This document shows positions 1 to 8,583 of a stretch of 64,000 bases of DNA, piece after piece (the stretch's first letter is position 1; each line of letters starts with the position of its first letter). Under the pieces are notes generated by a model. It was not told the DNA's origin, did not search any database, and was given only the letters and a program-made list of their open reading frames with translations. The stretch comes from CAMUQR01 sp963516005 (GTDB lineage: Bacteria > Patescibacteriota > Saccharimonadia > Saccharimonadales > Saccharimonadaceae). The stretch spans positions 124,001 to 188,000 of the forward strand of contig CAUPYP010000001.1 in assembly GCA_963516005.1 (NCBI GenBank), written 5' to 3'. Made by a program: the position numbers and the translations under genes.

Positions 1-1892
1 AACCAGGCTTATCGCAGTATGTCACAGAAAACGAAAATTACCGAGCGTCTTTTGAGGCGCGACCAATTGATATCCAGGATGATTTTCGCAATATGTCCTC
101 TGTTGGTAAGCTCGAAGTATTAAAACACACATCTTTTGGCAAGAAAGTGATTAAAACCTACAAGTATACTTTAGCAGCTCATATTAAGACTGACTTAACT
201 TTTGAAGATGTGGTGTTTGGTTCGTTATATACCTCGAATGGTTTTAATGATCTGTACTCACGTTCAGGACAATCTGCTGGATTCTCGCGTTCGGTGTATT
301 TTTTTACTAAGACGCATTCCGGAAGAATTGCCAGTGTTGGTTACAATATGGATGGAATATTGACTGGTTATCCAAGTCACAATATTATCCCATGGCATCA
401 ACGATTTCACAGTGATCCAAAATGGCAATACGAAATTCCCTATCATTTAGTTAACCCGAAAAAATCTGATGGTTCAACGGTACCGATTAAAAAAATTATT
501 ACCGATTTTCAAGGAAATGGTTGGGTAGCTTTTTTTCTCGGATATGATGGTCGAACAATCTACGGTACAGGTTCAAACATAAACTGTGACCTTGGTATTG
601 GGGAATGCAGGGGCGATAATATTACTGCACGCCCTATTTGGGAAAGCGGTGAAGCAAAAATGGATCTGTCAAATATTCCAACTGACGAAAAAATTGTTGA
701 TATCAAATACAACTCATCAACATATGTATTAACTGATAAAGGCAGGATTTATTTTACAGGTTTGCGCTCATTAGCTCCTGGTGTTGGGGATTCGATTGCT
801 GATTCGAAAGTATCTAAGCCACGACTGATCACTGGTGGCGGTATTGAGAATAAAAAAGTCAAACAAATTTATACGGATAGTTATTATGCTTATAACGCAG
901 GTAAGCTTGCTGTGGCTGTTACTGATCAAGGTGAACTTTACGCTTGGGGACAAGGGAACACTGCGCAAGAACTGGGTTTAAATCACGCTCCTAAACTAAT
1001 ATGGGATTCTAGTCGCTCTGGGTGGTATTGTGACCGTTGGGTGGCAGACAATGCTTGCAGTGGTAGTCGTAGTTTTGTGCACTCAGGTAAAATAGTTGAT
1101 GCCGTGACAGACGGGGGAACGATTTGGGCGCTGGACGATAAAGGCGTGGTTTGGGCGATTGGTCGTAATTATTACGGGCAGGTCGGTGCGAATCAAGATT
1201 CAGGTATTGTGAAAATTATGAAACCATTAAATTTTGGTGGTAAAAAAATTACAAAAATAACAGCTGACGCCTATAGTGCACTGTTTTTAACTACTGATGG
1301 TCAAGTTTATGGGGTCGGTTTAAATAATAAATCACAATTAGGATTTCCGAAAAACACAGATGCGTGCTTTGTTGGTGGTGATAGCATTCCTTGTTCGAAA
1401 AAACCAGGACGGTATCAATTACCAACTGGCAAGATAGCAAAGGATATTTTTATTGTTTCGCCTGGTATTTACAAAGTTGCACCTAGCGATACGCCATCAC
1501 AAGAAGCAGAGAACTATCGCAATAGCTTTGTGGTGACAACTGATGGTGAAGTCTATGGCGCAGGGTCTAACAAACACGGTCAGCTAGGCGTTGGTAAGGG
1601 GTGCGCTGGAGATGCTGACTACACTGCTATTTCTGCGGAATATAACACACCTCAAAAAATGATTTTAGATTATAAAAATAATGATTCTGGAATATCGAGC
1701 AATGATGATAAAGTCGTGCGTGCTAAGTATGTTCGTTCGGGTATCGGCACAACAATCGTGATTACTGATTTGAATTATGTCTTCACAGTTGGTAATAATA
1801 GTAATGGTCAGCTTGGATCTGGTGACACAAGAGAATGCCACATACCGAAACGCCATCGCTATACTAACGTATTCCAGGCGTGGTACTACTAG
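1..1892 (+). CDS. RCC1-repeat (beta-propeller) protein, 5' end outside the window
   Basis: The frame is open from the first complete codon (base 3), so this is the C-terminal part of a longer protein; the ATG at 93 is internal. Chromosome-condensation-like (RCC1) repeats are visible: YGQVGANQDSG, NNKSQLGF, SNKHGQLGVGKG and NSNGQLGSGD, each preceded by a short hydrophobic strand (for example VVTTDGEVYGAGS). RCC1 repeats form seven-bladed propellers used for protein binding. In bacteria such proteins are often exported; the signal peptide, if any, would lie upstream of the window. Cysteines occur in the loops (GIGECRGD, DNACSGSR, DTRECHIP), which would fit an extracellular disulphide-bonded protein. 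The stop codon at 1890-1892 touches the stop of the convergent small gene with no bases between. The fold is well supported; the function is unknown. Confidence 0.8.
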   Translation, partial: PGLSQYVTENENYRASFEARPIDIQDDFRNMSSVGKLEVLKHTSFGKKVIKTYKYTLAAHIKTDLTFEDVVFGSLYTSNGFNDLYSRSGQSAGFSRSVYFFTKTHSGRIASVGYNMDGILTGYPSHNIIPWHQRFHSDPKWQYEIPYHLVNPKKSDGSTVPIKKIITDFQGNGWVAFFLGYDGRTIYGTGSNINCDLGIGECRGDNITARPIWESGEAKMDLSNIPTDEKIVDIKYNSSTYVLTDKGRIYFTGLRSLAPGVGDSIADSKVSKPRLITGGGIENKKVKQIYTDSYYAYNAGKLAVAVTDQGELYAWGQGNTAQELGLNHAPKLIWDSSRSGWYCDRWVADNACSGSRSFVHSGKIVDAVTDGGTIWALDDKGVVWAIGRNYYGQVGANQDSGIVKIMKPLNFGGKKITKITADAYSALFLTTDGQVYGVGLNNKSQLGFPKNTDACFVGGDSIPCSKKPGRYQLPTGKIAKDIFIVSPGIYKVAPSDTPSQEAENYRNSFVVTTDGEVYGAGSNKHGQLGVGKGCAGDADYTAISAEYNTPQKMILDYKNNDSGISSNDDKVVRAKYVRSGIGTTIVITDLNYVFTVGNNSNGQLGSGDTRECHIPKRHRYTNVFQAWYY

Positions 1893-2117
1893 TTATCTGC
1901 TGTTTTTGTGCGTCAAATGATAACGCTGGCAATGTGGACAATAATAAATCGCTAATTGGACGTCGGGGTTATATTGCTGAGCGCGAGCAATGGCCTGCTG
2001 GGCGGTAAATTCACTGGTGTAAGCTTGTTTGTTTTGACAAGTGGTGTGAGCGTGAACTCCGCCCAGGCTAAACGGCGTGTGTTTGAGCAGTTTGTGCTTA
2101 TGGTTGCGCCGAGGCAT
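1893..2117 (-). CDS. small zinc-ribbon-like protein downstream of dus
   Basis: This 74-residue basic protein has an N-terminal Arg/Lys/His stretch and a C-terminal YYCPHCQRYH motif. With Cys27 this could form a small zinc site (Cys27, Cys59, Cys62, His66). It starts one base after the dus stop codon and is surely cotranscribed with it, which suggests an RNA- or translation-linked role, but I do not recognise the family. The ATG at 2117 is the only sensible start. It ends back to back with the RCC1-repeat gene. That it keeps a CxxC motif is notable in a window where many proteins have lost theirs. Confidence 0.7.
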   Translation of the reverse strand: MPRRNHKHKLLKHTPFSLGGVHAHTTCQNKQAYTSEFTAQQAIARAQQYNPDVQLAIYYCPHCQRYHLTHKNSR

Positions 2118-2118
2118 G

Positions 2119-3117
2119 CTAATCCTCGAGCAGTTGATTGATTTGCTCGGTGCTTAGTCTAGCAAGTTTGCCAGCTTCAAAATCAGCCAGAATCTGGCGC
2201 ACTTCAGCGGTTGAATCGGTCAACATGAGACGGGCTCGTAAATCTTTAGCGCCATCAAAATCGCGCAGATAAATCTTGAAAAATTTCTTGAGTGGGGCGA
2301 ATTTTTTAGCACCATCGGTATTATGCTTATCAAACAAATCGAGATGAAGTTTTAATAAATCGAGCAATTCGTTCTGCGTTGGGATTTTATCAGTGAAGCA
2401 GAATGGATTTTGAAAAACTCCCCTGCCAATCATCACACCGTCAAGATTATGTTTGTTAGCTAACTCGAGTGCTTGGGCGCGGTTGAGAATATCGCCGTTG
2501 ATAGCAAGCTTCGTTTGAGGTGCGATCTGATCACGCAAGGCGATAATTTCTGGGATCAGCTCAAAATGAGCCTCGACTTTGCTCATTTCCTTGCGAGTGC
2601 GGAGATGGACAGTTAAGAGTTCCAGATCTTGTTGCAATAAAAAGCTCAGCCAATCGCGCCATTCATCGACTCGCGAAAAACCGAGGCGAGTTTTAACGCT
2701 TAATGGCAATCCGGCTTGTTTAGCAACGCGGATAATTTCGCCGGCTAATTCTGGATTGCGAATGAGCGCGCTACCACCGCCAGATTTGACGACAGCTTTG
2801 TCGGGACAGCCCATATTGATATCGACTGCTTGGTAGCCCATGGCTTTTAGTTCGGGAATGGTGTTGGCAAACGATTCAGGTTTACTTCCCCAGATTTGGG
2901 CGACAATTGGTTGCTCGCTTGGTAAAAATTGTAGTCGGCGCAGAGCGGAGTGCTTGCCGAGCGGGCTGACGAAGCTATCGGTGTTGGTGAACTCAGTATA
3001 AAACAAATCTGGTCGACCAGCGCGAGCGACAACCTGACGAAAAACCACATCAGTCACATCTTCCATCGGTGCTAGACTGATAAATGGATGCGGTAGGCTT
3101 TGATAGAAATTAGACAT
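2119..3117 (-). CDS. dus: tRNA-dihydrouridine synthase (DusB-like)
   Basis: This FMN enzyme reduces uridine to dihydrouridine in the D-loop of tRNA using NAD(P)H. Seen in the protein: LAPMEDVTDVVFRQ at residues 15-28 (the family's APM..TD..FR), VDINMGCP with active-site Cys104, then the GGGSAL loop, SVKTRLG, LTVHLRTR, NGDI and the phosphate-binding VMIGRG. The length of 332 aa is normal for DusB-type enzymes, and the C-terminal helical domain is present. A -10 box TAAAAT at 3124-3129 ends six bases before the ATG and there is no Shine-Dalgarno sequence, so the mRNA is probably leaderless. The gene is followed directly by the small zinc-ribbon-like gene. The family is sure; the exact target uridine cannot be read from sequence. 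Confidence 0.95.
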   Translation of the reverse strand: MSNFYQSLPHPFISLAPMEDVTDVVFRQVVARAGRPDLFYTEFTNTDSFVSPLGKHSALRRLQFLPSEQPIVAQIWGSKPESFANTIPELKAMGYQAVDINMGCPDKAVVKSGGGSALIRNPELAGEIIRVAKQAGLPLSVKTRLGFSRVDEWRDWLSFLLQQDLELLTVHLRTRKEMSKVEAHFELIPEIIALRDQIAPQTKLAINGDILNRAQALELANKHNLDGVMIGRGVFQNPFCFTDKIPTQNELLDLLKLHLDLFDKHNTDGAKKFAPLKKFFKIYLRDFDGAKDLRARLMLTDSTAEVRQILADFEAGKLARLSTEQINQLLED

Positions 3118-3183
3118 TAGGTTATTTTAACATAATCTGGGGCGAAAATAAACGGTGAGTGGGATGTTAAAAGGGCGATGTTA

Positions 3184-3210
3184 ATAAAAAAAGACGAGCT
3201 AAGCTCGTCT
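3184..3210 (-). terminator. Rho-independent terminator of the small orphan gene
   Basis: The hairpin arms AGACGAGCT and AGCTCGTCT (3192-3210) are perfect, and on the minus strand they are followed by a run of seven T. This is a classic intrinsic terminator ending the transcript of the gene at 3254-3427. Confidence 0.9.
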
Positions 3211-3214
3211 CGTT

Positions 3215-3250
3215 CTACGAAAGCAAGATGGGGGTGTCTTGCTTTCGTAG
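3215..3250 (-). repeat. 13-bp perfect inverted repeat directly after the stop codon
   Basis: CTACGAAAGCAAG (3215-3227) and its exact complement (3238-3250) flank a 10-base loop. The structure begins three bases past the stop codon of the small orphan gene and precedes the separate T-tailed terminator. It has no U-run of its own, so it may be an mRNA-protecting or regulatory hairpin rather than a terminator. Confidence 0.8.
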
Positions 3251-3253
3251 GTG

Positions 3254-3427
3254 TTATTTTTTCTTAAGTATTTCGTCTGCTCTTGCATCTTTGCCAGATG
3301 CTTGATTAACCGCAACTTTCTCATTGTTGCTTAGACCGGCAAACTTTGTGCCAGAGCAGAACTTGCTGTAAGCGCTTGAGACATAAGCCTCAAGTTCTTT
3401 TTGATTGAAATTACCATCAAAAAACAC
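3254..3427 (-). CDS. small orphan protein, probable GTG start
   Basis: This is a 57-residue hydrophilic protein with no signal peptide or membrane segment; it ends in LKKK and has one Cys. The longer reading from an ATG at 3445 is unlikely because its second to fourth codons are the Shine-Dalgarno sequence AAAGGAGG itself. The in-frame GTG at 3425-3427 lies seven bases after GGAGG and is the better start. It is monocistronic, with its own promoter (TTGCAA-16-TATAAT, 3573-3600), a leader of about 140 bases, a 3' hairpin and a terminator. The leader shares a motif with two other genes in the window (near 20040 and 45300). I do not recognise the family. Two ATG codons in another frame overlap the start, but that frame encodes only about 33 residues. 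Confidence 0.6.
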   Translation of the reverse strand: MFFDGNFNQKELEAYVSSAYSKFCSGTKFAGLSNNEKVAVNQASGKDARADEILKKK

Positions 3428-3572
3428 ATCATTCCCTCCTTTCATAAAATAACTAACCTACAATGGTCAATCCGCGGACTATTTTACTAACAGGAAATTT
3501 CCTAGCTCCGGAGTTGTCTTGCACGCAATACACTTTCCCCAGCTGATTGACCGAATGCAAGTTGATGCTCGC
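3428..3572 (-). promoter_or_regulatory. structured 5' leader of the small orphan gene
   Basis: The region holds an 8-bp inverted repeat, GGTCAATC at 3465-3472 with GATTGACC at 3545-3552. It encloses three self-complementary elements: TCCGCGGA (3471-3478), AGGAAATTTCCT (3492-3503) and CTCCGGAG (3507-3514). The end nearest the gene carries GTTAGTTATTTT followed by AAAGGAGGGA (3433-3457), a motif shared with two other genes. It looks like a folded cis-regulatory leader; I match it to no known riboswitch class. Confidence 0.5.
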
Positions 3573-3600
3573 ATTATACAATAAAAAATAATATTTGCAA
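3573..3600 (-). promoter_or_regulatory. promoter of the small orphan gene
   Basis: A sigma-70-type pair reads TTGCAA (3595-3600), a 16-base spacer and TATAAT (3573-3578) on the minus strand. Transcription would start near 3566. Confidence 0.75.
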
Positions 3601-3635
3601 TAGTTTTTGGGAAAAACTTGCTTTTTTAGAGTGAA

Positions 3636-6600
3636 TTAATATAAATCAGCTAATTCATCAAGGAGCAAATCTTCGAATTGTTTGCGTCCAGCTAGGCTTG
3701 TTGGTAAATCAGGCACGGAGAAATCGCAAGCTAATACTCGACGCCAAACCGCAGTAATTAGGCGTTTGACGCGATGCTCCGTGGCGGTATCGAATTCACC
3801 AGCGAGATAGTTGACGCGTCCATCTGGCGTTGGTGACAAGAACTCCAGGCGCCAGCTAGTGATGTGCCAACCGGGATATTTGGCGCTAGCTTCGAGCATA
3901 ATTTTATAAAAATACAACTGCGTGATATAGCCATATAGTGAGCTATCGTTAAGATTCAAGCGGTCGTGACTTTTACCGGTTTTGTAATCAACAAGCGTGA
4001 TAGTTTTGGTAGAATCGTCAAATTCGATTCGATCCACTGCTCCGCCGAGTAAGGCATTTTCAAACACAGCCGGCGGTGTACCAATTCGAACTTCAGTTTC
4101 GACTTTATTATTGGGATTAAATAGTTCACGGCGTTGCTCTAGAAAAATTGGCAAGCTTAATTCGCCCCAATTGAGCAGAGTGTTGCGGTCGGTTTCGGTG
4201 AGGTACAGATCAGATAATTTTTGTCGGAAAAAATCCATAATGTGTTCAATTTGAAAATCGGTGGTTTTTTGGGCATGATCTAACACAGCATGCACTAAGC
4301 TACCATAAGCTGGGCGCAAATCAAACGCACCTGGAAAACGTAAAATCTGACTCAAGAAAAACTCAGCTGGTCCGCCATATTCGAGATTCAAAAAGCTATT
4401 GAAGCTAGTTGGACTCAGACGGAAGTTCTTGAGGCGCGGTTCGAGGAGTTGCGGGAAGCTGAGTGCTGAGCTGAGATGACGATTTTTCCAATCGTTGAAA
4501 TTATCCAGGAGTTCTAGCTCAATATCGGCGCTGGTGATGTCAACTGTTTGGCACTGAATCTGACTAAACGGCGCTGGAATGGCATTGGCGACAAACTCAC
4601 CCGTTTCGGTCTCAACCTCCGCCAAAAATTCCAAGCGTTTGACGGGCTTTTGTTGAGTATTTTTCGTGGAGTTGAGTAGGTATAAATTAGTTTTGGCGCG
4701 ACTGACTGCTACGAATAATAGACGCAATTGTTCATCAACGGTGGTTTTTTCATGACGCATGAAACGCAAATTATCCGGCAGAGCAAGTTTGTTGCGACCG
4801 GAGTTGGCACTGCCCCACTCGTTGTTATTAGTTTCGAGTAAAAAGACATGCTGAAACTCTAAACCTTTAGCCTTAAAGGCCGTCATCAGGCTAACTGCCT
4901 GCTGGTTATCGCGGTACGGATTAGTGAATAAAATTGGTTGATTGATGGTTTGGTGGAGATTGGCAAGTTCAACTAATAACTCAGTCGGTGTTAGCTCAGG
5001 TCGGGCGTAATTCTGAGCAAAAGTCAGGAACCGTTCGCGCAATAGATTTAAACACAGGCTAAACTCAAATAATGCCTCATCAGATTGGCGCTGAAAGTGG
5101 TTTTTGAGTGGTGAAGTTAGTTCTAGTTCTTGGCCGTTATCTTTAACTTTAAGGCTGATATTACCAACTAGTGCGTCAAAGGCGGCCTCGAGGCTGAGGT
5201 GGTTGATTTGACTAGCGAGTTCTAAGAGCCAGAGTGCAGGATGGCGCATTGTATCGAATTGCGGTTGATTAATAATGACTTCGAGACAGCTTTGGTCGCG
5301 GTTAGTTTGCCAGGATAATTGCCAGACGTCAGTTGTGTTTAAATCCCACAAATCATAGCTCAGTACCTCAAACGCCAGATGATTATGGGTGCGTTGGTGT
5401 GCCAGAGCGTTGACGAGTTCGGCGATTTTCAGCATAGCTTGAATACCGCGATTGTCGAGTACGTTTTGAGAGCGCTCGTAATTAATTGGAATGGCTTGTT
5501 TTAATAAAAACGGTGTGCAAGCTTCGAGCGTGCGATGGCGAGCTGACAAAATAGCAATCTCGTTAGGATTAACGCCTTGTTTGAGCAAGTTGCTAATCGT
5601 ATCGGCCAGATATTTATACTCGGCAGTTATGGCTTCGAAGTCTAGTCGGCGAATATCAGGTGCCGGAAGCTTGGTGTTAGCTGAGAGCAAAGTTTTTTGA
5701 ACAGAACTGTCATCAATCAAGCTGGTCAAACGATCAGAAATTTGCTCGGCGAGGTTAGTTGAAAAATCCAAAATCGCCTGCGCGGAACGATAATTGCGAC
5801 TAAGGTTAATCAGCTGAGTGTCGTGGTAACGTCGATAAAAATTGAGCATATTAGAATAATCCGCTCCTTGAAAAGCAAAAATTGCCTGGTCGTCGTCACC
5901 AACTGCCATAATATTTGGTCGGCCTTCGTGGACGGGTGCGTCAGCTAGCAGTTCGATGAGTTTACTTTGGGCACGGTTAGTATCCTGATATTCATCGAGC
6001 ATGATGTAGAGATATTTTTCTTGGAGATTGAACCGTAACTCGTCGCAAGTTTCAATTGTGTCAATCACCTCAAGAATCATATCATTAAAGTCGTATAATC
6101 CAGCCGATTTGACCTTAGTTTGGTATTGTTCCATCAGATCCGCCAGGTGCGTCAAGCGGTAAAAATTAAAATTATCAGTCAAACCGTAGCGTCCCTGGTC
6201 ATCTTTTGGCAAAAATTTCTTACGCCAATCAGTCAAATCGGTTAATTTTCCGCTGGCAGTGGCCTGATCGAGAGCTTTTAAGAGTTCGCGATGTGGATGA
6301 AATGAAATTGGCTGAATTTGAGGCAATGGAGATTGAACTGTCGGCGTTAAAATCTCGGCCAGCTGTTGATAAAGTTCCATCCCCTGTTCAAATTTAAACT
6401 GAAACCGCTTGATGTTTTTAGTTAAATCGTGAATTAGTGGATTGATGCGGTCAAGTTCAGCTTGGTTGAAGCGCGCAATTTGACGGAGATCTTGTGGCCC
6501 GAGCAGGGCGTTTTTACACTCGCCAATAGTCGCTATGATATCGCGATTGTCGATTTTGGCTAAAATATTATTGCTAGCCATAGTGCTTTTGAGTTCGTCG

Positions 6601-6962
6601 ATCAACTGATATTGAGTGATAGGATCGATGATGGTTTGGAGGTTTTTATCAGCAAAAAAATCCGGAAATTGACTAATAATCGTCTGCGCAAAGCCGTGAT
6701 AAGTATGAATCGCCACCTGGTAAGCCGCTTCGCCAATAAATCGACTGAGGCGGTCACGCATATTTTCGGCGCCATTCTCGGTAAAGGTTAAACACAAAAT
6801 CGCACTTGGTGGCGTGTCGGTGACTTCGAGGATTTTCATGGCGCGTGCCGACAAAAGTTGCGTTTTGCCAGTGCCCGGCCCGGCCAAGACTAACAGTGGT
6901 CCATCGATAGTATCAACAGCCAAGCGCTGTTCGGGGTTGAGTTGATCATAAATCGTGTTCAT
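3636..6962 (-). CDS. UvrD/PcrA-type helicase fused to a RecB-like PD-(D/E)XK nuclease
   Basis: This superfamily 1A 3'-5' DNA helicase of 1108 aa has Walker A AGPGTGKT (27-34), motif Ia LCLTFTENGAENM, motif II DEYQDTN (about 323-329), motif III GDDDQAIFAFQGA, motif IV LSRNYRS, motif V KAKGLEFQHVFL and motif VI VAVSRAKTNLYLL. The last 200 residues hold a nuclease domain: VDR (Asp977), VDYKTGK (Asp992, Lys994) and a QLYFY element, as in RecB/AddA. It is thus a single-chain helicase-nuclease for double-strand break repair or DNA uptake, comparable with AddA. No AddB-type iron-sulphur cysteines are visible. The mRNA is probably leaderless: TACAAT at 6970-6975 ends seven bases before the ATG. The gene stands alone. 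Confidence 0.92.
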   Translation of the reverse strand: MNTIYDQLNPEQRLAVDTIDGPLLVLAGPGTGKTQLLSARAMKILEVTDTPPSAILCLTFTENGAENMRDRLSRFIGEAAYQVAIHTYHGFAQTIISQFPDFFADKNLQTIIDPITQYQLIDELKSTMASNNILAKIDNRDIIATIGECKNALLGPQDLRQIARFNQAELDRINPLIHDLTKNIKRFQFKFEQGMELYQQLAEILTPTVQSPLPQIQPISFHPHRELLKALDQATASGKLTDLTDWRKKFLPKDDQGRYGLTDNFNFYRLTHLADLMEQYQTKVKSAGLYDFNDMILEVIDTIETCDELRFNLQEKYLYIMLDEYQDTNRAQSKLIELLADAPVHEGRPNIMAVGDDDQAIFAFQGADYSNMLNFYRRYHDTQLINLSRNYRSAQAILDFSTNLAEQISDRLTSLIDDSSVQKTLLSANTKLPAPDIRRLDFEAITAEYKYLADTISNLLKQGVNPNEIAILSARHRTLEACTPFLLKQAIPINYERSQNVLDNRGIQAMLKIAELVNALAHQRTHNHLAFEVLSYDLWDLNTTDVWQLSWQTNRDQSCLEVIINQPQFDTMRHPALWLLELASQINHLSLEAAFDALVGNISLKVKDNGQELELTSPLKNHFQRQSDEALFEFSLCLNLLRERFLTFAQNYARPELTPTELLVELANLHQTINQPILFTNPYRDNQQAVSLMTAFKAKGLEFQHVFLLETNNNEWGSANSGRNKLALPDNLRFMRHEKTTVDEQLRLLFVAVSRAKTNLYLLNSTKNTQQKPVKRLEFLAEVETETGEFVANAIPAPFSQIQCQTVDITSADIELELLDNFNDWKNRHLSSALSFPQLLEPRLKNFRLSPTSFNSFLNLEYGGPAEFFLSQILRFPGAFDLRPAYGSLVHAVLDHAQKTTDFQIEHIMDFFRQKLSDLYLTETDRNTLLNWGELSLPIFLEQRRELFNPNNKVETEVRIGTPPAVFENALLGGAVDRIEFDDSTKTITLVDYKTGKSHDRLNLNDSSLYGYITQLYFYKIMLEASAKYPGWHITSWRLEFLSPTPDGRVNYLAGEFDTATEHRVKRLITAVWRRVLACDFSVPDLPTSLAGRKQFEDLLLDELADLY

Positions 6963-7031
6963 TGCTTTTATTGTAGCAGGTTTGGCGCGGTCGCTCTAGA
7001 GATTTTGTGGTAAAAATGGTAAAATAACCCC

Positions 7032-7520
7032 ATGAAACTATCGCTGAATCAAATTTTAGCTGTTGAAAATCAAATTGCCGACGAATTTGCCGTGCAATTA
7101 GAATTAGCGGAAGTGATCGCATATGAAATTGCGGTGTCTCGTTCGGCGACCATGACAGTATTTTTAGCGTCAGATGATAATTTATACGCGCTGATCAATG
7201 TCAAAAATCGGGCGGTGTTGGCTGACATTATTAAGATGCTGAGTCTGTCGGGCTTGGTAGCGGAACGCTTTTTCCCGCCCTATGACAATCAGAACTATTT
7301 TCATGAAATTGGTGTTGAGCAGTATAAACAAGTTTATCCTGGCCGGCAGTTGGTTAGCGAACAGGATTTGGCGTTCTATAAGACGCTTGCGCCTTACAAC
7401 CCTGCCTTAGTGCAAATTAAACAAGTTAAAAATGGTCGTATTAAGACCTTTGACGCCGATGTGAAAGGTAATTGGCGGGTTTATTGTAAATTTTACTACA
7501 ATAAAATAAGCGTGAAATAA
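7032..7520 (+). CDS. uncharacterised protein upstream of a flippase-like gene
   Basis: I do not recognise this 162-residue soluble protein. It has a predicted alpha/beta mix: an N-terminal helix (residues 5-33), then a strand-rich middle (TMTVFLASDDNLYALINV) and an aromatic, basic C-terminus (VYCKFYYNKISVK). There is no signal peptide or membrane segment. It is 16 bases upstream of the flippase-like gene and probably forms an operon with it and the RNA methyltransferase gene behind it. TAAAAT at 7020-7025 ends six bases before the ATG, so the transcript is probably leaderless. It is a real gene by its start signals and spacing; the function is unknown. Confidence 0.75.
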   Translation: MKLSLNQILAVENQIADEFAVQLELAEVIAYEIAVSRSATMTVFLASDDNLYALINVKNRAVLADIIKMLSLSGLVAERFFPPYDNQNYFHEIGVEQYKQVYPGRQLVSEQDLAFYKTLAPYNPALVQIKQVKNGRIKTFDADVKGNWRVYCKFYYNKISVK

Positions 7521-7536
7521 TTTTTTAAAAAAGACA

Positions 7537-8583
7537 ATGACAAAAGTAGATAATTCCAAAACTCGGCTCAATAAGGGCATGATTATCACCGTGGTGCTAA
7601 TTGGGGTGATGTTTTTCTCGGTGGTGTGGTCAATTGACGGACCTGATAAGCTGTTAAAATCGATTTTGGCGGCGAATCCACTGTGGTTGACGCTGGCGAC
7701 GGTGGTGTTTTTGGGATCGTGGCTAGCAGAAAGTCTGGTGCTACATATTTTAACCAAACAACTGCTCAAATCCGACCAACCGCTTAAAGAATCGTTATTG
7801 CTCGGTATTATCGGCAAGCTGTTTGACTATGTGACACCGATGGCAACTGGCGGTCAGCCGGTGCAAGTTTTGCGGATGTCGCGCCAAGGCATTTCGGTGG
7901 GTGGAGCGACCTCGGTGATGTTGTTAAAATTTATCACTTTTCAGATGATTACTACGGCGCTGTCGTTAATGGCATTTGTGGCGGGATTTAATTTTTTTGG
8001 GCGCATCAAGCTCGGCTTTGGGGCGATGATTATTGTCGGTATGGTGATTAATGTGACGGTGATGTTTTTACTACTATCAACAATTTTTGCAGCCAAAAAA
8101 ATCGCCACCCTCGGCGAAAAACTGATTGGTTTTTTGGTTAAAATTAATGTGGTGAAAAACCAGCTGGCGGCGGTCGAAAAACTCCATCGTGAAGTCGAGA
8201 CTTTTGCTGATAGTTCACGCCTAATTTTTAAAAATAAAGCTCTACTGTGGCAAACGCTGGGTTTGACGCTTCTGCAAGTGGTATTGTTTCATTTGGTGGC
8301 GTATCTCGTGTTTGTGGCGCTCGGCGCACCACTCAATTTGTTATGGTTGGCGTTTTTGGCGAGTTTGTTTGTGTGGATTGGGACGGCATTTATTCCCCTG
8401 CCCGGCGCATCGATTGGCGTTGAAGCGGCATTTTATTTATTCTTTGCGGCGGTTTATAAAGATGGTGCGGCGATTGGCTTGGCAATGATGGTTTGGCGAA
8501 TTGTGACGTATTATTTGCCAATTGTGATTGGTATGATTGTATATGTCAAGGACAAACACGGTAAAGTTAAAGAGGTATATTAG
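7537..8583 (+). CDS. flippase-like integral membrane protein (LPG synthase TM domain family)
   Basis: This 348-residue protein has about eight to nine membrane segments and the features of the UPF0104 / lysylphosphatidylglycerol synthase transmembrane family (PF03706): ALLGIIGKLFDYVTPMATGGQP-type sequence near residues 88-110, with the G-GQP motif and following VLRMSR, and PLPGASIGVEAAFYLFF near residue 288. Family members act in lipid or polyisoprenoid-linked precursor movement, but most are uncharacterised. No catalytic synthase domain is attached. It overlaps the next gene by one base (TAGTG) and so is translationally coupled to it. Confidence 0.85.
   Translation: MTKVDNSKTRLNKGMIITVVLIGVMFFSVVWSIDGPDKLLKSILAANPLWLTLATVVFLGSWLAESLVLHILTKQLLKSDQPLKESLLLGIIGKLFDYVTPMATGGQPVQVLRMSRQGISVGGATSVMLLKFITFQMITTALSLMAFVAGFNFFGRIKLGFGAMIIVGMVINVTVMFLLLSTIFAAKKIATLGEKLIGFLVKINVVKNQLAAVEKLHREVETFADSSRLIFKNKALLWQTLGLTLLQVVLFHLVAYLVFVALGAPLNLLWLAFLASLFVWIGTAFIPLPGASIGVEAAFYLFFAAVYKDGAAIGLAMMVWRIVTYYLPIVIGMIVYVKDKHGKVKEVY

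Noticed and set aside
7407..7817. 136-codon minus-strand frame overlapping two plus-strand genes
   Set aside because: It lies antisense to the end of the uncharacterised gene and the start of the flippase-like gene, has no start signals and no recognisable protein pattern.
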